Origin: Gordonia insulae
GTDB lineage: Bacteria; Actinomycetota; Actinomycetes; Mycobacteriales; Mycobacteriaceae
Direction of reading: 5' to 3'
DNA: 64,000 nt
NCBI RefSeq assembly: GCF_003855095.1
Contig: NZ_CP033972.1
Span: 4,588,001-4,652,000, forward strand
A model generated the notes under the pieces. The model had not been told where the DNA came from, did no database searches, and was given only the letters and a program-made list of their open reading frames with translations. Below are positions 25,791-33,263 of this stretch, in pieces. Within the stretch, counting starts at the first letter, position 1. Each line of letters starts with the position of its first letter. The translations under genes and the position numbers were made by a program.

Positions 25791-26027
25791 ATGTCATCCA
25801 CGCAGGAGAGCATTCTGACCGTGGATCGGGTCGCGTGCGCCGGGCACGGATTGTGTTACGGCGCCGCACCGGACCTGATCGACTGCGACGACCAGGGCGA
25901 CCCGATAGTGCCCGATCATGCGCTCGGATCAGACGAGGTCGGACCGGCCAATGAGGCCGTGTCCCTCTGCCCCGAGCGTGCCCTGGCGCTCCAGCCCATC
26001 ACCACAGCCCCGGAGGATCAGTCATGA
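25791..26027 (+). CDS. 3Fe-4S-type P450 ferredoxin
   Basis: A 78-residue small ferredoxin. The cluster motif is CAGHGLC followed by a distant CP (SLCPERAL), the CxxXxxC...CP pattern of actinobacterial P450 ferredoxins, with His at the variable position. Three cysteines imply a [3Fe-4S] cluster or one with an unusual ligand. It overlaps the P450 start by 4 bp (ATGA), so it is almost certainly that enzyme's electron donor. The reductase may be the fused ferredoxin-NADP reductase at 53926 or one elsewhere. Confidence 0.88.
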   Translation: MSSTQESILTVDRVACAGHGLCYGAAPDLIDCDDQGDPIVPDHALGSDEVGPANEAVSLCPERALALQPITTAPEDQS

Positions 26028-27253
26028 CAACAGCCGAACGTTCCCGTGAGGACGTCACCGTCGACTTCGACGTCTACGACCAGAACATCGCCGCACCGGT
26101 GGACCGCTTCCAGGAGATGGCCGCCGAACTCGCGTCCAAAGGGCCGGTGGTCTACTCGACCGCGTACGGCGGTCACTGGATCGTCACCCGCTACCAGGAG
26201 ATCCATGAGGTGCTCCGGGATGCCGAGACCTTCTCCAGTTACCCCAACAACCTGGTGACGAACGAGGCGTTCGGGAAGTTCATCCCGATCGAACTCGATC
26301 CCCCGGAGCACACCGGGTACCGCAAGGCGCTGCAACCGCTGTTCGGGCCCGCGCGCATGAAGAAGCTGTCCGAGAGCATCCGCACGGTGGTCAACGACCT
26401 GCTCGACGAGTTCGCGAGCAAGGGTGAGGCCGAGTACATCTCGGCGTTCGCGCACGAGCTGCCCGCCCGGATCTTCCTCGCCCTCATGGATTGGCCCATC
26501 GAGGACGCGCCGCTGTTCACCGACGCCACCGATGTGGTGCTGTTCGGCAAGCCCGGTGGTACCGAGGAAGAGTCGCTGGAGGCCCGTGCCATCGCCGGTA
26601 TGCAGATGCTCGGCTACTTCCAGAAGATGGTCGACGAACGGCGGGCCAACCCCGGCGACGACGTGACATCGCAACTGATCCACACCGAGGTCGAGCTCGC
26701 CGACGGGCTGCGTCTGCTGACCGACGAAGAGCTGAACCGCATGTTCTTCCTGCTCCTCATCGCCGGCCTGCACACCGTGCAGGGTTCGTTGGCGTGGGCG
26801 ATCGTGCACCTGGTCAACAACCCCGAACAGCGGCAGCAGATCATCGACGACCCGGCGATGATCCCGAGCGCGGTCGAGGAGATCCTCCGGATCGAGGCCG
26901 CGGTGGTCCCGGGTCGTCGCGCCACGCGTGACGTCGAGTTGGGCGGCATGTCAGTCAAGGAAGGCGAACAGCTGATCCTGCTGCTGTGTTCGGCCAATCG
27001 TGACGACGGCGAGTTCGACGAGCCGGACGAGCTCGACGTCACCCGCCGCCCGAATCGCCACCTCGCCTTCGGCGGCGGCGCGCACCGATGCCTGGGCTCG
27101 CACCTCGCGCGGATCGAGCTGACCATCGCCCTGGAGGAGATCCACCGGCGGATTCCCGACTACGACCTCGTCGAATCCGACCCGCCCGTCTTCCATGCGA
27201 GTCAGGTCCGGGGCTGCGTGAAGATGCCCATCCGGTTCACTCCGGAGTCCTGA
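26024..27253 (+). CDS. cytochrome P450
   Basis: A 409-residue soluble bacterial P450. The heme loop is FGGGAHRCLGSHLA with the Cys ligand, the K-helix ExxR is in EEILRIEAAVVPGRRATRDV, and the C-terminal part is RFTPES. The I-helix reads LLIAGLHTVQGSLAWAI: the Thr is kept, but the acidic residue usual before it (AGxDT or AGxET) is His. It presumably hydroxylates a hydrophobic substrate using the adjacent ferredoxin; the SDR would oxidise the product. The family number and substrate cannot be told from sequence alone. Confidence 0.93.
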   Translation: MTTAERSREDVTVDFDVYDQNIAAPVDRFQEMAAELASKGPVVYSTAYGGHWIVTRYQEIHEVLRDAETFSSYPNNLVTNEAFGKFIPIELDPPEHTGYRKALQPLFGPARMKKLSESIRTVVNDLLDEFASKGEAEYISAFAHELPARIFLALMDWPIEDAPLFTDATDVVLFGKPGGTEEESLEARAIAGMQMLGYFQKMVDERRANPGDDVTSQLIHTEVELADGLRLLTDEELNRMFFLLLIAGLHTVQGSLAWAIVHLVNNPEQRQQIIDDPAMIPSAVEEILRIEAAVVPGRRATRDVELGGMSVKEGEQLILLLCSANRDDGEFDEPDELDVTRRPNRHLAFGGGAHRCLGSHLARIELTIALEEIHRRIPDYDLVESDPPVFHASQVRGCVKMPIRFTPES

Positions 27254-27266
27254 CCAGGGGGAAGTG

Positions 27267-27309
27267 ACGACGGCCGGCCTTCCCTCTCATCGTCATCGGC
27301 GGCCGTCGT
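27267..27309. terminator. hairpin after the P450 gene
   Basis: Arms ACGACGGCCG (27267-27276) and CGGCCGTCGT (27300-27309) pair perfectly over a 23-nt loop, 14 bp after the P450 stop and just before the Rieske promoter. Confidence 0.5.
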
Positions 27310-27337
27310 TGCCTCTTAAACCTTATAGCTGTAGATT
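27309..27337 (+). promoter_or_regulatory. Rieske oxygenase 1 promoter with CTAA-N5-TTAG site
   Basis: -35 TTGCCT (27309-27314), 17-bp spacer, -10 TAGATT (27332-27337). The motif copy CTTATAGCTGTAG (27322-27334) overlaps the -10. Confidence 0.6.
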
Positions 27338-27407
27338 AATGGCAGTGCTGGACCTGATCGGGTCCGGTACTCACAGACCCGGCCAACGACAGCCTTTCGG
27401 AGGACCC

Positions 27408-28589
27408 ATGACCACCTCGCTCCCGCGTCAGGATCGGATCCGTCGAGCGCTCGAACTCCTGCGACACGAGACGACGGACAAGTTCGACGAGATCATTCCC
27501 TTCGAGCCGGGCGAGTTCACCGACCCGATACTGGCCAAGGACGAACGCGATCACGTCTTCGGTCGGGTCCCGTCGATCGTCGCCCACTCGTCGGAGCTGG
27601 CGAAAGCCAACGACTTCATCACCGTGACGATGCCGCGCAACAACATCATCGTGGTCCGTCAGAAGGACGGCGGGGTCAAGTCGTTCGTGAACCTGTGCCG
27701 CCACCGGGGTGCCCTGCTGGAGGAGAGCGAGAAGGGCCGTTGCCGCATCTTCTCGTGCGGCTACCACCGCTGGTCCTACGACCCGGACGGGTCGCTGCGA
27801 ACCATCACCCGCGACTCCACATTCGGTGACGTCGACCGCGGCGACCACGGGCTGATCGAGATCCCGACCGAGGAGCGACACGGCTTCATCTGGGTCGTCG
27901 ACAACGCCAAGGAGGACATCGATGTCGCCGCGTGGCTCGGACCGGAGATCGACGGAATCCTCGCCGAGTACGAACTCGACAAGTCGGTGTGTTTCCGGGC
28001 CGGCGGCTTCGACGAGCCCACCAACTGGAAGATCATGCAGGACGCCTTCCTGGACGGTTATCACATCCAGTACGCGCATCCCAACACCGCCGGCAAGATC
28101 ATCCACACGAACGTGATGGCGTTCGAGGACTTCGGTCGGCACTGCCGGTTCATCGCACCGCGCAAGTCGATCGATCGGTTCCTCGAGGAGGACCCCGGTG
28201 ACGAGAACCTCGACAAGTACGTCACCGAAACGCACTTCCTACTGCCCAACAGCACTCTCCTCCGGCAGCCGGATCACTTCCAGCTGTTGACCTTCCGGCC
28301 ACATCCCACCGACCCGACGAAGTCCCGGATGGAGCAACGGCTGATCGTTCCGACGGTCGAGGACAGCGGGATGGCACAGGAGCGGTGGGAGCGGCTCTGG
28401 AACAAGAACTGGGAGATCCTCCTCGCGGTGCTGCACAACGAGGACTTCCCCCTCCTGCGGGACTCCCAGCGCGGCATGGGCAGTGCGGACGCCGGCGACA
28501 TGTTGCTCGGCCGCAACGAGATCGCCAACCAGGTGTTCCGCAGGGAGATCAAGAAACTCGTCGCCACCGGGCGGTCGAACATCGGCTGA
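27408..28589 (+). CDS. Rieske non-heme iron oxygenase, alpha subunit
   Basis: A 393-residue ring-hydroxylating-type oxygenase. The Rieske [2Fe-2S] ligands are CRHRG and CGYHRWSYD. The mononuclear iron site lies in MQDAFLDGYHIQYAHP with two His and a nearby acid. No beta subunit or dedicated reductase is adjacent, so it is probably an alpha-only oxygenase (as in KshA-like enzymes) using shared electron donors. GGAGG precedes the start at 27408. A CTAA-N5-TTAG site overlaps its promoter. Substrate unknown. Confidence 0.9.
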   Translation: MTTSLPRQDRIRRALELLRHETTDKFDEIIPFEPGEFTDPILAKDERDHVFGRVPSIVAHSSELAKANDFITVTMPRNNIIVVRQKDGGVKSFVNLCRHRGALLEESEKGRCRIFSCGYHRWSYDPDGSLRTITRDSTFGDVDRGDHGLIEIPTEERHGFIWVVDNAKEDIDVAAWLGPEIDGILAEYELDKSVCFRAGGFDEPTNWKIMQDAFLDGYHIQYAHPNTAGKIIHTNVMAFEDFGRHCRFIAPRKSIDRFLEEDPGDENLDKYVTETHFLLPNSTLLRQPDHFQLLTFRPHPTDPTKSRMEQRLIVPTVEDSGMAQERWERLWNKNWEILLAVLHNEDFPLLRDSQRGMGSADAGDMLLGRNEIANQVFRREIKKLVATGRSNIG

Positions 28590-28649
28590 CCCATGGTGAC
28601 CCGACGTGTTGGGCCGAATCGCCCACCCGTCGGCGCTGTCCGAATTATC

Positions 28650-28662
28650 CTAATTGCGTTAG
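28650..28662. promoter_or_regulatory. CTAA-N5-TTAG site, acyl-CoA ligase promoter
   Basis: CTAATTGCGTTAG has perfect outer CTAA/TTAG arms and is followed by ATG as in the other copies. It is 65 bp before the ligase start at 28727; TAGATG may be the -10. Confidence 0.6.
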
Positions 28663-28726
28663 ATGACGGCCACGGCCGCACCCGATGACACCAACCGTCG
28701 CACAGACACCGGATGAAGGAAGAACG

Positions 28727-30247
28727 ATGACCGCAACGATCGGAGCCGCCCTGGACTGGTGGGCCCGCACCAAGGGAGACACCGACGCGGTGGTGTTCTC
28801 CGAATCCTCGCTCACCTACCGGGATCTGAGGGACTGGAGCAGCCGGGTGGCTCGACTCCTCGTCGAGGAACGCGGTGTCGCCGAGGGGGATCGGGTCGGT
28901 GTGCTGGGTCCCAACTCGCTCGAGTGGCCGGTCGCGTCGCTCGGTGTGCTCAAGTCCGGGGCTGTACTCGTCCCGTTGAACAGCCGGTACAAGCCGGCCG
29001 AGCTGCGGAAGATCGCCGACGACGCGGGGATCTCGGTGGTGATCGCGGCTCCGGGATTCGAACAGCTCGCCGAGGACACCGCTGCCATCGGGGAGGAGTT
29101 CACGGTCATCTCCTACGCGGAGCTCGACGGACTCCGATCGGGTGGGGCAGACGACTTCCGCGTCGATCGCGAGCCCGATGAACCGACCACGGTTCTGTTC
29201 ACGAGTGGATCGACGGGGCTGTCGAAGGGGGTGATCCTGACCAACCGCACGCTGCTGTCGATCGTGCTGGAGAACACCCTCACCGAGGAGGGTTTCCGGC
29301 CGGGCACGACGACGCTGCTCGTACTCCCGCTGGCGTTCACCCCGGGCCTCGTCTACGGACTTCTGATCACCACCGTTCTCGGGGGAACGCTGATCGTCGA
29401 ACCCGAATTGAATCCGTCCAACGCCGTGACGTTGCTCGAGAAGCATGCGGTCAAGGCGATCTTCGGGGTGCCGCTCATCTTCGAGGCGATCTCGCGCGCA
29501 CCGGAATTCGTCGACGCGGACCTCAGCTCGCTCAAGACGGCGATCGTCGGCGGCGCCGCCGTGCCCGGCCAGCTTCTCAAGCGATGGGCCGACAAAGGCG
29601 TACTGCTGCGCCAGATCTACGGCATGACCGAAGCGGGTGGCGTGGCCACCGCGACGATCCGTGACGAGGCGCTGGAGTTCCCGGATCGTTGCGGCACGGG
29701 CTCGATCTTCACCGAGGTGAAGGTGTTCACCCCGGAGGGAGAGCCGGCCGCGCCGGGCGAGCAGGGGGAGCTGGTCGTCCGCGGACCGGGTGTGACACCC
29801 GGTTACTGGAACGACCCGGAATCGACGTCACAGGCGATACGCGACGGGTGGTTGCACAGTGGTGACCTCGGGGTCAGCGACCCCGAGGGCCGGGTGCAAT
29901 TCGTCGATCGACTGAAGGATCTGATCATCTCGGGCGGGATCAACATCTCCCCGGTCGAACTGGAGATCGCCATCGGCGCGATCGACGGCGTCGCCGAAGT
30001 GTCGGTGATCGCTGCGCACGACGACCGATTCGGCGAGACCCCCGCCGCCATCGTCACCGTCTCGAAGGATCTCGACGCCGACACGATCGTCGCCCACTGC
30101 GAGAAGGTCCTCGCCGACTTCAAGGTCCCGCGATATGTGGTGATCCGCCAGGATCCGCTCCCGCGTCTGCCCTCCGGCAAGATCGCCAAGACGATGATCC
30201 GCGACGAATACAAGGACGTCGACACCCGATTCAGCAAGGTGCGCTGA
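28727..30247 (+). CDS. acyl-CoA ligase (AMP-forming)
   Basis: A 506-residue ANL enzyme: P-loop FTSGSTGLSKGVILTN, YGMTEAGGVATA, DGWLHSGDLGVSD, hinge DRLKDLIISGGINISPVELE, and the catalytic Lys in LPSGKIAKTMIRDEY. It is related to the ligase at 57832, including a matching C-terminus (SKVR versus PKVR). It probably activates a pathway acid with CoA. An AAGGAAG ribosome site precedes the start. A terminator and a convergent-like gap separate it from the downstream TetR gene. Confidence 0.92.
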   Translation: MTATIGAALDWWARTKGDTDAVVFSESSLTYRDLRDWSSRVARLLVEERGVAEGDRVGVLGPNSLEWPVASLGVLKSGAVLVPLNSRYKPAELRKIADDAGISVVIAAPGFEQLAEDTAAIGEEFTVISYAELDGLRSGGADDFRVDREPDEPTTVLFTSGSTGLSKGVILTNRTLLSIVLENTLTEEGFRPGTTTLLVLPLAFTPGLVYGLLITTVLGGTLIVEPELNPSNAVTLLEKHAVKAIFGVPLIFEAISRAPEFVDADLSSLKTAIVGGAAVPGQLLKRWADKGVLLRQIYGMTEAGGVATATIRDEALEFPDRCGTGSIFTEVKVFTPEGEPAAPGEQGELVVRGPGVTPGYWNDPESTSQAIRDGWLHSGDLGVSDPEGRVQFVDRLKDLIISGGINISPVELEIAIGAIDGVAEVSVIAAHDDRFGETPAAIVTVSKDLDADTIVAHCEKVLADFKVPRYVVIRQDPLPRLPSGKIAKTMIRDEYKDVDTRFSKVR

Positions 30248-30272
30248 CCGTCTGCTGACCACAGCTCGGCCA

Positions 30273-30302
30273 CGAGGCATCACCGACCCCGGTGATGCCT
30301 CG
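30273..30302. terminator. terminator hairpin after acyl-CoA ligase
   Basis: Perfect 12-bp arms CGAGGCATCACC (30273-30284) and GGTGATGCCTCG (30291-30302) with a 6-nt loop, 25 bp after the ligase stop. Confidence 0.75.
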
Positions 30303-30347
30303 TACCATCTGTTACGCCGAACCTGCTGGTCGCTACAACGGACGGAA

Positions 30348-30379
30348 TGCGTTTCTTGTATCGTGACCGATGAAACGCA
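30348..30379. promoter_or_regulatory. inverted repeat before TetR gene
   Basis: 8-bp arms TGCGTTTC (30348-30355) and GAAACGCA (30372-30379) surround a 16-bp centre, ending just before the AGGAGG ribosome site of the TetR gene at 30391. It could be an operator or a leader hairpin hiding the ribosome site. Confidence 0.45.
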
Positions 30380-30390
30380 GGAGGTGAACG

Positions 30391-31026
30391 GTGGCGCGGC
30401 GTAAAACAGGCAATGTCCTCAGCGAGGACGTCGACGAGGCCCGTAAACAGATCATGGTCGCGGCCGAGCGCGTGTTCCAGCGTTACGGGGTCGCCAAGAC
30501 CACGATGGACGACATCGGTCGGGAGGCGGGAGTCTCGCGTCCCACGGTGTACCGGTACTTCGGTGATCGGGACACGCTGATCTCCGCACTCATCGAACGT
30601 CGCGCCCGCATGCTCTTCGTCAAGGCGCGAAAGTTCCTGCTGGATCAGGAGACGTTCGCGGATCAACTCGTCGAGGGGTTGATCTTCCTCGTCGACCGCG
30701 GTCGCAAAGATCCGCTCGTCCGCATCCTGGTCAGTCCCGAGCACATGCAGATGGCCGAACCGCTCGTCGGCAGTTCGGGTCTCGCGGCGCGGCTCACCGC
30801 AGAGATGTGGGAGCCGGTCATCGACCGGGCCGTCGAGCGTGGTGAGGTCCGCCCGGATCTGGACAAACAGAAGATGGCGGAGTGGATCGCACTGGTGCAG
30901 TTCATCCTGGTCGGTCGGCTCGACTTCGATCGCCCGGACGATCCGGTCCATCGTGAGATGCTGCGGGACTTCGTCCTACCGGCCTTTCTCCCGTCGGCCG
31001 TGCCGGCCGCGGAGCGCCTGACCTGA
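30391..31026 (+). CDS. TetR-family regulator
   Basis: A 211-residue regulator with helix-turn-helix KTTMDDIGREAGVSRPTVYR followed by YFGDRDTLISALIERRARM. It resembles the TetR protein at 43231 across the N-terminal domain and in the ligand-domain motif LVSPE(H/S)M. GTG start at 30391 with a good ribosome site (CAGGAGGTGAAC). It stands alone between two terminators and has its own inverted repeat (30348-30379). Targets are unknown. Confidence 0.88.
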   Translation: MARRKTGNVLSEDVDEARKQIMVAAERVFQRYGVAKTTMDDIGREAGVSRPTVYRYFGDRDTLISALIERRARMLFVKARKFLLDQETFADQLVEGLIFLVDRGRKDPLVRILVSPEHMQMAEPLVGSSGLAARLTAEMWEPVIDRAVERGEVRPDLDKQKMAEWIALVQFILVGRLDFDRPDDPVHREMLRDFVLPAFLPSAVPAAERLT

Positions 31027-31048
31027 TATCCGGGAGTCCGATCAGACA

Positions 31049-31094
31049 GACAGACGACGTCGCCCCTCGCGGAGGAGAGGCGACGTCGTCTGTC
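31049..31094. terminator. bidirectional terminator hairpin
   Basis: Perfect 16-bp arms GACAGACGACGTCGCC (31049-31064) and GGCGACGTCGTCTGTC (31079-31094) lie between the convergent TetR and SDR genes. Confidence 0.8.
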
Positions 31095-31099
31095 ATCCG

Positions 31100-31924
31100 T
31101 CAGCGGTTGTTGTAGCCCGCGTCGACCGGCAAGGTGACGCCGGTGATGTAGCGGGCCTCGTCCGAGGCCAGGAAAACCATCGCGTTGCTCACGTCGACGG
31201 CCTCGATCAGTTCGACCGGCATCGGGTTCTTGTACGCCTCGTCGTTCGCGACCTCCGGATGGGAGTTCACGAACTCGCCGTACTCGGCATTGGCCACCAT
31301 GGGGGTGTTGACCCCGGTCGGGTGGATGGTGTTGACGCGGATCGATTCTTTCGCCAACTGCTTGGAGAACAGTCGCATCAGGCCGACGACACCGTGTTTG
31401 GATGCCGAGTACCCCGCCTGTCCCGCAAAGGTGTTGAGCCCCATGCTCGTCAGGCCGGCAGCGGAACTGGTGATGATGATCGAGCCACCCTCGCCCTGCG
31501 CGACGAGCCGCGGTGTGGCGATGTCGAGGACGTTCCAGACCCCGGTGAGCATCACGTCGATGGCATCGTGCCACGCCTGGGACTGCTCGCCCGGGCCGAT
31601 CACCGGCATGATCCCGGCGTTGGCGATGACGATGTCGAGGCGACCGAACTGTTCGGTGCCCAGATCGAGGATGCGTCCGATGTCCTCGCGATTCCGTACA
31701 TCGCCGACCGACGTGACGATCTGGCCGCCAACGGCCTTCACGAGTCGTTCGGTCTCGGCGAGATCTTCGCGGGTGGCCATCGGGTAGAACACGGACGGGA
31801 TCTGATCGCAGATGTCGAGCCCGATGATCGACGCACCCTCCTCGGCCATCCGGATGGCGTGCGACCGTCCCTGTCCGCGGGCCACGCCCGTGATGAAGAC
31901 GACCTTGCCGTCGAGTCTCTGCAT
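31100..31924 (-). CDS. mycofactocin-type SDR
   Basis: A 274-residue SDR with the pattern of the mycofactocin-dependent subfamily: FITGVARGQGRSHAIRMAEE, GLDICDQIP followed by an insertion (FYPMATREDLAETERLVKAV), then DVRNREDIGRIL. The catalytic residues are in ITSSAAGL and YSASKHG. Such enzymes hold NAD tightly and hand electrons to mycofactocin; carveol dehydrogenase is a relative. No mft biosynthesis gene is in the window, so the cofactor would be made elsewhere. The start at 31924 is preferred over 32059, which crosses the promoter. Confidence 0.85.
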   Translation of the reverse strand: MQRLDGKVVFITGVARGQGRSHAIRMAEEGASIIGLDICDQIPSVFYPMATREDLAETERLVKAVGGQIVTSVGDVRNREDIGRILDLGTEQFGRLDIVIANAGIMPVIGPGEQSQAWHDAIDVMLTGVWNVLDIATPRLVAQGEGGSIIITSSAAGLTSMGLNTFAGQAGYSASKHGVVGLMRLFSKQLAKESIRVNTIHPTGVNTPMVANAEYGEFVNSHPEVANDEAYKNPMPVELIEAVDVSNAMVFLASDEARYITGVTLPVDAGYNNR

Positions 31925-31995
31925 GTCGGTTCCTTTCTCGCCGGGCCTCTTCTGGGCACGGGGGCATCCGAGTGTGACACCACTCACAAGCAGTA

Positions 31996-32025
31996 AAACT
32001 AACACCAGTAGATTGATGTTGGCAA
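31996..32025 (-). promoter_or_regulatory. mycofactocin-type SDR promoter with CTAA-N5-TTAG site
   Basis: On the minus strand: -35 TTGCCA (32020-32025), 18-bp spacer, -10 TAGTTT (31996-32001). The motif copy reads CTAACACCAGTAG on the plus strand (31999-32011). Confidence 0.6.
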
Positions 32026-32099
32026 CACCCGCGCCGAGGCACAGGTCTGAGCCGGCCAAGGGGACGCCGCAGGCCGCTGAACTGGGTCAACTGTTCAGA

Positions 32100-32136
32100 A
32101 GTGATTGACATCACGTCTGAACACTATGTATGCTCG
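32100..32136 (+). promoter_or_regulatory. module 1 element upstream of mce operon
   Basis: Identical over 37 bases to 20720-20756, including -35 TTGACA (32105-32110) and -10 TATGCT (32129-32134). It lies about 265 bp before yrbEA. Confidence 0.75.
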
Positions 32137-32217
32137 GCGTGTTCAAACGCCCAGGATCGCCGCCCGTTACGCGAACGATGACGTTTGGACAGCGGCGGAG
32201 CTGATGACAAATAACGA

Positions 32218-32247
32218 TTGACGTATCGCGTCTCATGTAGGTATACA
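32218..32247 (+). promoter_or_regulatory. second, proximal mce promoter
   Basis: -35 TTGACG (32218-32223), 18-bp spacer, -10 TATACA (32242-32247). The segment from TGACAAATA to CTCATGTA (32206-32239) matches the promoter at 24741-24763 apart from 2 mismatches and a 7-bp insertion (TATCGCG). Confidence 0.65.
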
Positions 32248-32401
32248 CATAGACGTTGTGATGCAGCACACGTGATCAGCCCGGTGTGGTCGCCGCATCA
32301 ACGAACGGCCCACGCCTGCAGTACCCGACTCGACAGTCCGAGACGACGAATACCGACCGCTTCCGCGGATCGGCAGCCGACAGAGGTAGGAGGAAGGTGT
32401 G

Positions 32402-33262
32402 ATGGGCGCAGTTGCGCTTCGCGCAGGTCGCGCATCGCCACGGGGGGCGATCAAGGTACAGAGGATTGCGGCAGGTGTCCTGGACCGTCTGATCCGGAGC
32501 ATCAACACTCTGGGCCGCTCTGCCCGGCTCGCCGCGGATGTCTTCCGGTTCTCCGTCACCGACTCGCTGGCGCTTCGACTTCCGGTCGGCGAGGTCATCG
32601 AGCAGATGTGGAAGCTCTTCAAGGTCACCGCGCTGCCGGCGCTGTTGATGGCCGTGCCGATCGGCGCGGAGGTCTCGGTTCAGGTCGGCGGCGTGATGGA
32701 CCAGGTCGGTGCCAACTCGCTGGCCGGAGCCGCCAGCGGTCTCGGTGTCGTCGGCCAGGGGGCTCCCATGGCCGCGGGCCTGCTGATGAGTGGTGCCGCG
32801 GCGTCCGCCATCGCATCCGACCTCGGAGCCAGGTCGATTCGCGAAGAGATCGAGGCGATGCGGGTCATGGGCGTCAACCCGATCCAGCGGCTCATCGTCC
32901 CGCGATTTCTCGCGATGTTGATGATCGCGCCCGCCCTGTGCATCATCATCATCGCGTCGGGCGTGGCCGCCGGCCTGGCGATCTCGGCAAACGTGAACGA
33001 CGTGGTCCCGGCAAGCTTCTGGCAGTCGTTCGGTGCCTTCGCGACACCGACCGATCTGGCGTTCTCGATGCTCAAGGCAGTGCTGTTCGCGATCCTCGTC
33101 GTCATCATCGCCAGCCTGCGAGGGCTCGAGGCGAAAGGCGGCCCGAAGGGTGTCGCGAACGCGGTGAACGCCTCCGTGGTGCTGTCCGTGTTCTGCATCT
33201 TCATGACCAATTTGATGGTCAGCCAGTTGCAGACGATGTTCTTCCCGCCGAGGCTGGCCTGA
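32402..33262 (+). CDS. yrbEA: YrbE/MlaE-family permease A of Mce transporter
   Basis: A 286-residue inner-membrane permease with about five or six hydrophobic segments (LFKVTALPALLMAVPIGAEV, LIVPRFLAMLMIAPALCIII, SMLKAVLFAILVVIIASLRG). The cytoplasmic coupling loop is SDLGARSIREEIEAMRVMGV, the YrbE signature that contacts the ATPase. With YrbEB it forms the transmembrane core for lipid import. An AGGAGGAA ribosome site precedes ATG 32402; GTG 32399 is also in frame. First gene of a ten-gene run to 42193. Confidence 0.93.
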   Translation: MGAVALRAGRASPRGAIKVQRIAAGVLDRLIRSINTLGRSARLAADVFRFSVTDSLALRLPVGEVIEQMWKLFKVTALPALLMAVPIGAEVSVQVGGVMDQVGANSLAGAASGLGVVGQGAPMAAGLLMSGAAASAIASDLGARSIREEIEAMRVMGVNPIQRLIVPRFLAMLMIAPALCIIIIASGVAAGLAISANVNDVVPASFWQSFGAFATPTDLAFSMLKAVLFAILVVIIASLRGLEAKGGPKGVANAVNASVVLSVFCIFMTNLMVSQLQTMFFPPRLA

Positions 33263-33263
33263 G

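Larger units (their letters stand above)
31925..32401. other. 477-bp divergent control region of SDR and mce operon
   Basis: No gene is supported here. From left to right it holds the minus-strand SDR promoter with a CTAA-N5-TTAG-type site (31996-32025), the 37-bp module 1 element (32100-32136), a second plus-strand promoter (32218-32247), and an untranslated leader ending in the AGGAGG site of yrbEA. Short open frames after 32137 stop quickly and lack family similarity. Confidence 0.7.
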
